NCBI GenBank assembly: GCA_020722565.1
Contig: DYKO01000002.1
Coordinates: 20,625 to 84,624 of the forward strand
Direction of reading: 5' to 3'
From: Rikenella microfusus
GTDB taxonomy: Bacteria > Bacteroidota > Bacteroidia > Bacteroidales > Tenuifilaceae
DNA: 64,000 nucleotides
A program made the translations under genes and the position numbers. Under the pieces are notes generated by a model. It made no database searches, was not told the DNA's origin, and was given only the letters and a program-made list of their open reading frames with translations. Of the stretch, positions 1 to 7,027 are shown in pieces (the stretch's first letter is position 1; each line of letters begins with the position of its first letter).

Positions 1-1807
1 TATTTTCTCTGCCATATATTACACCTTCGTATCCATTCTTAAAGGCAATGGTGAACGATGTAGAAGTTAATGGGGTTTGGTATGCCTGCCAAGTTGCCCC
101 TTTATTGGTTGATTTAAAAATTCTACCTTTATTTGTTGCAAACCAAACAGTATCGCCAATAACTTGATAGTAGCCAATTACACCGTATTCACCATCTTGG
201 GGTGAGGGAATGTTTGCTTGGGATACTCTTGTCCAGTTTGATCCTCCGTTGGTTGTGGTGTATATTTCAAAGTATCCTCCGTTAGGATCGCCCATGCAAA
301 AGCCGTTATCAGCATCCCAGAAATGCACAACATTAGGAAATCCTGAAGGCTTTGTAAAAGTTGCTGATGTTTGTTGGATCCAGGTTTTTCCACCATCGGT
401 GGTTTTGGCTATCATTCCACCTCCATTTGTACCATCAAATAAAGGCACCCAAGCGGTTTTATCATCAACAGCCGAAATCATCGCTGCTTCAAATCCAGTA
501 GAATTAGAAGGATTTACTACACCTGCATTCCAAGTAGCTCCTCCATCAGTGGTCATGGTAAATTCCTTAACTTTTGCATTGCTTCCCGATCCATCATAGG
601 CAACTGCCCATGCCACACGGTTATTCACCGTCGAAATGTGTCGAATACCCCTCGAAGAGGTGCCAAAACCAGAAGCCTGACGAATCCATAAATTCATATA
701 AGCAGCAGGATTGGGTTGGATGCCAATTATCATATTGTTACTTTCGCTGAAATCATACCCACCAGCTACCATAGCTGTTGAGGCGTAATAACCATTAGCA
801 TAACCTCCCCAACCCCAGTTAATATGAAGATAACTACTATTGTTATAACCATCGCAAACCCAGGCATGTCCTCCATCGGCGCTGCTGCTCCCAGAGTAGT
901 AAACTGGCCTGCCGGCATCAATTTCAGTTTTAATCATGTTTATCCATGTAACCGTGTCCATGGGATTAAAATTGTGTATTTGAATGGTTGTGGGATCGTA
1001 GTTAAAATAATTTGTTAGTGCATGAAGCACATCCTGGCTAAACGCTCCAGAACCATCAGTTGCATAATTCATGTTTACTGATACCCCTGCATGATAGCAT
1101 AGCGTGGCAACTGCGTTTATTTCTGCTTCCGAGCTTTGGTCGCTCAAACTACTTGGCATATTGATCCAATCGTAGTTTGTTGCCTCAAAATTTGCATATT
1201 GCGTTCCATATAGTGGATGAACATATTTATACCACCCCTTCCCTTGTGTTGGCCATTGGTGGTAGCGCATTATTTGTGACATTGCAGTTGCTACGCAGCC
1301 TGTTGGTGTTCCTGTAGGACATAATTGGTTGTAGTAGGGTTCTTGATTCCATGTTGTAGTTAAAAGTGGTCCACCACCTTTAATACCTTTACTAATTTTT
1401 CCTTCGAGTATTTCTTGCCATTCATTTTTGGTTGTTTTATCTCCAATCCTATTCTTGGCGGCATAACTAATCTGTTTTGCATACCAATTTAACTTGCCAA
1501 TTATAACAGGGTTGTCAATTTTTTTTGGCATAGAATTTTCCAACGACCAACCAATTATAGGTTTTGCTTCGTCATCGGCTGATACAATTATGAATCCCTT
1601 TTTTCCCAGGGTGAAAATGTACATGGTCTTATTTTTTGAATAGTCCCAAGTACTTTGTAGCTTTAAATCAAACGTGTCAATTGCTGCCCCCTTTTTTGCA
1701 GAAAGGTAGTTGATAGCTACTTTCCTGGCTAATTTTACATCAACAGGATTTGCAGTTGCTGCTAATCCTAATAGTGCAATTAGAACAGTTGTGAAAATTT
1801 TTCTCAT
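1..1807 (-). CDS. C10 family (streptopain-like) secreted cysteine protease, cut by window edge
   Basis: The reading frame is open from an ATG at 1807 to the first base of the window (about 602 codons), so the C-terminus is missing. Residues 1-19 form a signal peptide. A propeptide-like region of the C10 type follows to about residue 140. The catalytic Cys is C171 in TGCVATAMSQ and the catalytic His is H314 in GGHAWVCDGY, both in the streptopain arrangement. From about residue 365 come repeated segments with TTDGG.TW and STNKGATW signatures, typical of BNR/YCF48-like beta-propeller blades. Proteins of this build in Bacteroidota usually end in a type IX secretion sorting domain, which would lie outside the window. 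The start is 21 bp downstream of the C69 peptidase stop, so the two may be cotranscribed. The family assignment is firm; the substrate is unknown. Confidence 0.9.
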   Translation of the reverse strand, partial: MRKIFTTVLIALLGLAATANPVDVKLARKVAINYLSAKKGAAIDTFDLKLQSTWDYSKNKTMYIFTLGKKGFIIVSADDEAKPIIGWSLENSMPKKIDNPVIIGKLNWYAKQISYAAKNRIGDKTTKNEWQEILEGKISKGIKGGGPLLTTTWNQEPYYNQLCPTGTPTGCVATAMSQIMRYHQWPTQGKGWYKYVHPLYGTQYANFEATNYDWINMPSSLSDQSSEAEINAVATLCYHAGVSVNMNYATDGSGAFSQDVLHALTNYFNYDPTTIQIHNFNPMDTVTWINMIKTEIDAGRPVYYSGSSSADGGHAWVCDGYNNSSYLHINWGWGGYANGYYASTAMVAGGYDFSESNNMIIGIQPNPAAYMNLWIRQASGFGTSSRGIRHISTVNNRVAWAVAYDGSGSNAKVKEFTMTTDGGATWNAGVVNPSNSTGFEAAMISAVDDKTAWVPLFDGTNGGGMIAKTTDGGKTWIQQTSATFTKPSGFPNVVHFWDADNGFCMGDPNGGYFEIYTTTNGGSNWTRVSQANIPSPQDGEYGVIGYYQVIGDTVWFATNKGRIFKSTNKGATWQAYQTPLTSTSFTIAFKNGYEGVIYGREN

Positions 1808-1827
1808 AGCATTTAATTTTGGGTTTA

Positions 1828-3564
1828 TTATTGTGGTTCCTTAAACTTATCTCCTGTCTCTTTGACAATTGTTTCTAACCATTCTTTCTTATATCCCGGT
1901 TGAGAGGGATCTATGGAAAAGCCCCATGGATTCCTTAAAAATTTACCATCCTTTTCTCTTTTTACATTTCCATCGATATACTTCACAAGTAAATAGTTGC
2001 TTAAATCGTTCCATCTCTGTACAGTTGCATTTGCCATGTTAATCGAATAGTCTGTTAAAAATTCGGTTGCTAATTCTGGGTTTGTTTCATAAAGTTTTAG
2101 TGCTGCAGCATCAACTGCAGGAGTGTATGCAATAAATTTAGTTTCTAATTCATTTTGTATTTTGTTGATGTCTTTAATAATCAAGTCGTATCTTAGGTAT
2201 GCAAAATGGGCTACCCTATTAAAAACCCAAAATGCAGAAGTTGGCGAATATGTAAGCATATCACCATTGCCTTCGGCATAGCTTTCTGGAACCCGATTTA
2301 TACCGCAGTAAATGGGAACGTAAACAGTTGAAGCAGCATCGTCAACGCCAAACCAAAAAATTCCACCTATTGGTGCTGGTAGCCAGCTACGCATTTGGGC
2401 AATAAACGAAAATCCTGTTTGCTGTGTTGCTGTTACCCTTTCGTGAAAGTAGTTTTCCCCGTTAACACTCCATGTTAAAGGACGCCAACGATAGGGTAAT
2501 CCATGTGGGCCTGCACCAACATCCTTGCTCATATCCAGTTCGGTTCCTTCCAAGTGGTCTCGCTTGAAACTCATTAAATCGAGCACCGATAGCTTTCTGT
2601 TGGGTTTAATGTATAGGGGCATTCTGTTTTTAAGGTTTTCGCCTTTGGCGTAATCCCAGAATTTATCCATGTCATCGGCTGCGTGGTTAAAAAATGCCCA
2701 AACCCTTGCCTCGCAGAAACGTGCCCCATCAAATGTTATAGGGTTATATGCATTGCTGAAGTTGAATTCTGTATCTACCCCATTATAATAGCCATGCTTT
2801 CGGGCATAATCAATTACATCGTAGGAATAGATTACATTTATATCTGGGTTATTAATAAGATGAAGATTTTTGCTGCTTATTGAGGTCTTAAGGTTCTCTA
2901 AAGGGAATTGTTGTATTCGAGCTTGATTGGCATGAGCTGAAATGTAGCCATCTGGAATTCGAACAGCCACCCAAATAGCACCCCTATCAATGTTGATATT
3001 TCCCTTTAATTTCTTATCATACTTGAGATTCGTTTTTTTAGCAATCATTTCGAGTATCCACACTTCATTGGGGTCGCCTATTGAGAATGATTCTCCGCTG
3101 CTGGCATAGCCATACTGTTCAACAAGTCCAACCATTACTTTAATGGCCTCGCGGGCAGTTTTTGCCCGTTGCAGGGCAAGAAACATTAAACTGCCATAAT
3201 CAATTATTGCGGTAGTGTCCATTAATTCTTCAATTCCCCCAAAGGTGGTTTCGCCAATGGCTACCTGGTACTCGTTCATAAAACCAATAACCTGATAGGT
3301 TTCGGAAAACTGGGTTATTTGACCCAGCGGCTTGTTGGTCCCCCTATCGTATATTGTAACCATTGAGCCTGCTGGCCATTTTGCCCTTGGTTTAAAGTAG
3401 AGTTCACCATATCGTATATGGGAGTCGGCTGCGTAACTTATAAAGGTTGACCCATCAGTGCTTGCACTTTTGGTTACCAGATAATTTGTACAGGCACTTG
3501 CAGGCTTTATTAGTGTTATTCCTGCTATCAGATTCAATATTAATGGTGCTTTTTTCATTCCCAA
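1828..3564 (-). CDS. C69 family dipeptidase (PepD-like), secreted
   Basis: This 578-residue protein matches the C69 dipeptidase family, which are N-terminal nucleophile hydrolases. A hydrophobic signal segment (residues about 4-24) is followed at once by C25 in ACTNYLVTKSASTDG, so cleavage after A24 would expose Cys as the N-terminal nucleophile, as the family requires. Downstream motifs include GETTFGG, YGYASSGESFSIGDPNEVW and a late FWFGVDDAASTVY segment, all usual for C69 enzymes. The length is normal for the periplasmic Bacteroidota forms. It is followed by the C10 protease gene on the same strand. The start could be the second ATG two codons in (3558); both give the same signal peptide. 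It probably cleaves dipeptides in the periplasm (family knowledge). Confidence 0.92.
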   Translation of the reverse strand: MGMKKAPLILNLIAGITLIKPASACTNYLVTKSASTDGSTFISYAADSHIRYGELYFKPRAKWPAGSMVTIYDRGTNKPLGQITQFSETYQVIGFMNEYQVAIGETTFGGIEELMDTTAIIDYGSLMFLALQRAKTAREAIKVMVGLVEQYGYASSGESFSIGDPNEVWILEMIAKKTNLKYDKKLKGNINIDRGAIWVAVRIPDGYISAHANQARIQQFPLENLKTSISSKNLHLINNPDINVIYSYDVIDYARKHGYYNGVDTEFNFSNAYNPITFDGARFCEARVWAFFNHAADDMDKFWDYAKGENLKNRMPLYIKPNRKLSVLDLMSFKRDHLEGTELDMSKDVGAGPHGLPYRWRPLTWSVNGENYFHERVTATQQTGFSFIAQMRSWLPAPIGGIFWFGVDDAASTVYVPIYCGINRVPESYAEGNGDMLTYSPTSAFWVFNRVAHFAYLRYDLIIKDINKIQNELETKFIAYTPAVDAAALKLYETNPELATEFLTDYSINMANATVQRWNDLSNYLLVKYIDGNVKREKDGKFLRNPWGFSIDPSQPGYKKEWLETIVKETGDKFKEPQ

Positions 3565-3762
3565 TATTTTTTGTTATACAGTAAACAAGTTAACAAATTG
3601 AAGGTTGTAATGGTTTTGAATAAATGAAAATCAATTTATAACTTAATTTACAAAAATAAAAAAAGAATAATTGAAAGTTGGCTTAATGAAACATTGAAAG
3701 TTCATTAATTGAATATTATTGACAAATGTATGCTTTTTGTCGATATAAAACATCTTTATAAG

Positions 3763-3793
3763 TTGTAATGGCATGAGATTTGTTTCTATATTG
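3763..3793 (+). promoter_or_regulatory. Candidate Bacteroidota promoter for the lipoprotein gene
   Basis: TTG at 3763-3765 lies 21 bases upstream of TATATTG at 3787-3793, close to the Bacteroidota -33/-7 consensus (TTG and TAnnTTTG) but one T short. The ATG at 3830 follows. This is a pattern match only. Confidence 0.35.
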
Positions 3794-3829
3794 CACGTAA
3801 TTTTATTGTCTAACTAAAATTTAATAGCT

Positions 3830-4924
3830 ATGAAAATTAACAAAACTTTTATGAGCATCCTTTTAATGATGGGTATGTTTGCCTTTGTTGCATGCGAAAA
3901 GGATGGCGATCAAAATCTCTCAAAAGAGAATGCTGAGGTTCAAATCAGCAATACCGAAAACGAACTAATTACCAAATCCAATGAAATTGTAGCTACGGAT
4001 GGTTACAAAATTCAGGAGTATATTTTTACTGAATTGTCCAATCCGTTTTCTGTAAAATCAGTCCCAATGAAAACGGGAAATCCTTCCATGGTTCAAAGGG
4101 TAATGGATATTTCCAGGCAAAACATGATGCTTGACCATCCTGAAATCAATTTCTATTTTGACTATTTTCTTCTTGAGAATTTCAACGATTTAACTGGTAC
4201 ATGGGAATGGAACCCCAATACACAGTCGTACGACCACACGAGTACTCCAACCAATGAGGTAGTGGTTAAGTTCCCTTATCCTGCTGGCAATGCCACTAAC
4301 AACGTAACACTAACTTACTATGACTTTACCTTTAGTAATGATGGCATTACCGGAATTAAGATAAAAATTGAAAAGGACGGAACACAGGTATTCAGTTTTA
4401 CCTATTCTGCAACCTATGCCATGAATGGAGCTAATATTAATATAACCGCTACTTTTGGCCAATTTTCAATTACTAATGCAGAATCCTATAACATGACCAT
4501 GGATAACAGCGGAATTGTAGTAAATTACAATAAGGATTTTGCTTTCAAAAAGGATGGTAAACTATTTTATAGCGAAAAGGCTGATGTTGCTCTAACAGGC
4601 ACCGACCAGAACAATATGAATTTTGTAATGGATGCAAAACAGGTAATTGCTAATCTTGAGTTCAGGTTAAAGATAGAAGGTAATCCTAATGAATTTGAGA
4701 CTGGCGATCCCAACGAATTTGTAACTTTTTCGCTCTACACAACCAGTGGCGATAAGGTAGGTGAGTTTGTGTTTGTTCAGGAACAGGTAAATGGCGGATC
4801 GGAATGGGTATTATATTTCAAGTATAATAATGGCGAACAAGTTAATGCAGAAACCCTTATGCCCTATGTTACAGAACGAGTTACATCTTTCATTAATGAG
4901 GTATATAGTTCAATACTAGCATAA
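3830..4924 (+). CDS. Hypothetical lipoprotein
   Basis: This 364-residue protein has a clear lipoprotein signal: a hydrophobic segment followed by FVAC, with C22 as the lipidated residue and an EKDGDQN tether. The rest is rich in Asn, Thr and aromatic residues with alternating hydrophobic positions (for example the 170-300 region), which suggests a beta-rich exported domain. I do not recognise a named family. It has its own upstream promoter candidate and a strong terminator directly after it, so it is probably a single-gene unit. Function unknown. Confidence 0.85.
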   Translation: MKINKTFMSILLMMGMFAFVACEKDGDQNLSKENAEVQISNTENELITKSNEIVATDGYKIQEYIFTELSNPFSVKSVPMKTGNPSMVQRVMDISRQNMMLDHPEINFYFDYFLLENFNDLTGTWEWNPNTQSYDHTSTPTNEVVVKFPYPAGNATNNVTLTYYDFTFSNDGITGIKIKIEKDGTQVFSFTYSATYAMNGANINITATFGQFSITNAESYNMTMDNSGIVVNYNKDFAFKKDGKLFYSEKADVALTGTDQNNMNFVMDAKQVIANLEFRLKIEGNPNEFETGDPNEFVTFSLYTTSGDKVGEFVFVQEQVNGGSEWVLYFKYNNGEQVNAETLMPYVTERVTSFINEVYSSILA

Positions 4925-4944
4925 ATTATTCCGCTAAAAATAAT

Positions 4945-4976
4945 AAGAAACTGCCCAATTCTTTGGGCAGTTTCTT
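4945..4976 (+). terminator. Rho-independent terminator
   Basis: A 14-bp perfect stem (4945-4958 with 4963-4976, core CTGCCCAA/TTGGGCAG) with a 4-base loop is followed by a T-rich stretch. It lies 20 bp after the lipoprotein gene stop. Confidence 0.9.
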
Positions 4977-4985
4977 TGTTTTCAC

Positions 4986-5016
4986 TTGACTTCTCCTATT
5001 GTTTTTTGTAAATTTA
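4986..5016 (+). promoter_or_regulatory. Candidate promoter of the universal stress protein gene
   Basis: TTG at 4986-4988 and TAAATTTA at 5009-5016 are 20 bases apart, matching the Bacteroidota -33/-7 layout with one mismatch in the -7 box. The start codon is at 5035, so the untranslated leader would be short. Confidence 0.4.
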
Positions 5017-5034
5017 TAACAAAACAAAATTGTC

Positions 5035-6138
5035 ATGGAAGATAATTTAATAATCATTGCCACTGAGAGTTATTCCAAGGCAGTGGTTCTTAAAACCTAC
5101 CTTGAGGCAAATGGCATTGAATGTTTTCTTAAAAATGTTAATATAATTCAGGGGACTGTTGCTAAAGCTGTTAAGGTCCAAATAAGGGGATCGGATGCAG
5201 CACGAGCATTAAAATTGCTTACTCAAGTACATCATTCCGAGAATGTTAAAAAATTTGAGCAGCAGCTTAGAAAAATACTCGTACCTGTAGATTTTTCCGA
5301 ACCCTCTCAAAATGCGGCTCGATATGCCGTTATGCTGGCTGCTAAGTATAATGCTCAGGTTAAACTGCTGCATGTATTTAATTCACCGGTTGTTGATATG
5401 ATTCCATTCACTGATGTGGCTACTATCCAGATTGATTTTGACATGAACTATCACGTTCTTTACAAGACTGCAAAGGAAAAATTAATAAAGTTTTTTAATG
5501 ATTTAAGAGATTTTGCATCTCAAATGGGATTTGGCGATGTTTCAATTGGATATACCCTTCGCGAGGGATATGCTGCATACGGAATTATTGAGGCCAGCAA
5601 GAGCTATAAACCCGGTATCATTGTTATGGGTACAAAGGGTGAGGGTTTCAGAAGCACCGAACTTGTAGGTAGCGTTGCAACTGAGGTATCCAACCAAACA
5701 CATATCCCATTACTGGTAATTCCTGAAAAAGCGGTATTAAAGGGTGTTGATGAGCTAAAAAAGGTGCTTTACATAACCAATTTCGATAGTAACGATAACC
5801 TATCTATTCGTAAGTTGTTTAGAATAGTTGAGCCTTTTCAAATTGAACTGCATTGTTTACATATAACCGATGATGCTGAATCGGTAGGGGTTAAAGCATT
5901 GATGGAATCGACAAAAGATTACATCACGGAGGTGAAGTCAGGGGTCAAAATTGTGTGCAACATAATTAGTGGTAGGGAACGTGAAAAGGAGGTACTCAAC
6001 TATATAAAGCAAAATCAAATAAGTTTGGTAGCCTTAACGGCTTTGAAACGGAGTTTGCTTTACAAACTTTTTAACCCATCGCTTGCCAAGCAAATGATTT
6101 ACCAGTCGGATGTACCAGTTCTGCTATTTCATGCATGA
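5035..6138 (+). CDS. DUF2007-like domain fused to two universal stress protein domains
   Basis: This 367-residue cytoplasmic protein has three parts. Residues about 5-62 (IIIATESYSKAVVLKTYLEA...) resemble the DUF2007 putative signal-transducing domain. Residues about 79-230 are a UspA domain starting KILVPVDFSEPS and carrying the nucleotide-binding pattern GTKGEG (199-204) followed by GSVATEV near 212. Residues about 240-367 are a second, shorter Usp domain (VLYITNFDSND...) without an obvious GxxG nucleotide motif. Tandem Usp proteins are common stress proteins in Bacteroidota. The added N-terminal DUF2007 domain is less usual. A bidirectional terminator follows. The role is probably ATP-dependent stress signalling (inference from family). 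Confidence 0.88.
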   Translation: MEDNLIIIATESYSKAVVLKTYLEANGIECFLKNVNIIQGTVAKAVKVQIRGSDAARALKLLTQVHHSENVKKFEQQLRKILVPVDFSEPSQNAARYAVMLAAKYNAQVKLLHVFNSPVVDMIPFTDVATIQIDFDMNYHVLYKTAKEKLIKFFNDLRDFASQMGFGDVSIGYTLREGYAAYGIIEASKSYKPGIIVMGTKGEGFRSTELVGSVATEVSNQTHIPLLVIPEKAVLKGVDELKKVLYITNFDSNDNLSIRKLFRIVEPFQIELHCLHITDDAESVGVKALMESTKDYITEVKSGVKIVCNIISGREREKEVLNYIKQNQISLVALTALKRSLLYKLFNPSLAKQMIYQSDVPVLLFHA

Positions 6139-6144
6139 GTATAT

Positions 6145-6183
6145 AAAAAAGAGGGGGACTATTTGGTAGTCCCCCTCTTTTTT
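6145..6183. terminator. Bidirectional terminator between convergent genes
   Basis: GAGGGGGACTA (6151-6161) pairs with TAGTCCCCCTC (6167-6177) around a 5-base loop. Six A residues precede the stem and six T residues follow it, so it can end transcripts of both the Usp gene (plus) and the YebC gene (minus). Confidence 0.92.
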
Positions 6184-6197
6184 ATAACCTAAATAGA

Positions 6198-6914
6198 TTA
6201 TTCAACTGCCATGTTATGGAAAACATTAGTTACATCTTCGTCTTCCTCAATTTTTTCTATCAGTTTTTCAACCTCAGCCTGTTGTTCAGGTGTTAGTGCT
6301 TTGGTATCGTTGGGTATGCGTTCAAACTGGAAGCTGATGATATTTAGTTCCTTTTCTTCAAGAAAACGCTGAATGGGGCCAAATTGGGTGAATTCGGCAA
6401 AAATCATTATGTTGTCTTCCTCAGCAAAAACCTCTTCAACACCAAAATCAATGAGATCCAACTCAAGGTCCTCTATCGAAATCGATTTAGTTTTGGCTAC
6501 TTTAAAGGAGCATTTACGCTCAAAAATAAAGTCGAGCATACCCGATGTTCCCAATGAGCCACCATACTTATTAAAGTAGCTACGTATATTGGCAACTGTG
6601 CGTGTTGGATTATCAGTAGCGGTTTCAACTAGAATAGCAATTCCATAGGGTCCATAACCTTCATAAACAACTTCTTTATAATCCTTCATATCCTTTTCGG
6701 TTGCCCTTTTAATGGCTCTATCTACATTCTCTTTGGGCATGTTTTCCTCTTTGGCATTTTGGATTAGCAAGCGGAGCTTAGGGTTGTTTTCTGGGTCGGG
6801 ACCGCCGGCTTTAGCCGCCATGGTTATCTCTTTTCCAAGTCGTGTAAACACTCGGGCCATATTGCCCCAGCGTTTAAGCTTTCTGGCTTTTCGGTATTCA
6901 AATGCTCTTCCCAT
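6198..6914 (-). CDS. yebC: YebC/PmpR family protein
   Basis: This 238-residue protein is a full-length YebC/PmpR family member: MGRAFEYRKARKLKRWGNMA at the start, GGPDPENNPKLR near residue 37, NMPKENVDRAIKRA near 58, and YEGYGPYGIAILVE near 86. The acidic C-terminus (IEEDEDVTNVFHNM) is also typical. Family members bind DNA or assist translation at difficult sequences; which role applies here cannot be told from sequence. It is transcribed alone, divergent from the Ca2+-ATPase gene and convergent with the Usp gene. The N-terminus is slightly longer than in E. coli, as is common in this phylum. Confidence 0.95.
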   Translation of the reverse strand: MGRAFEYRKARKLKRWGNMARVFTRLGKEITMAAKAGGPDPENNPKLRLLIQNAKEENMPKENVDRAIKRATEKDMKDYKEVVYEGYGPYGIAILVETATDNPTRTVANIRSYFNKYGGSLGTSGMLDFIFERKCSFKVAKTKSISIEDLELDLIDFGVEEVFAEEDNIMIFAEFTQFGPIQRFLEEKELNIISFQFERIPNDTKALTPEQQAEVEKLIEKIEEDEDVTNVFHNMAVE

Positions 6915-7027
6915 TATATTAAAAATGTTAGATCGAAAATTTTTGCAAACCTATATTTTTTTAAGGTATTGAGCAACCAAAAAAGATTCAATTTGTTTTC
7001 TTTGCAATTATTTTTTATTCGTTTTTT

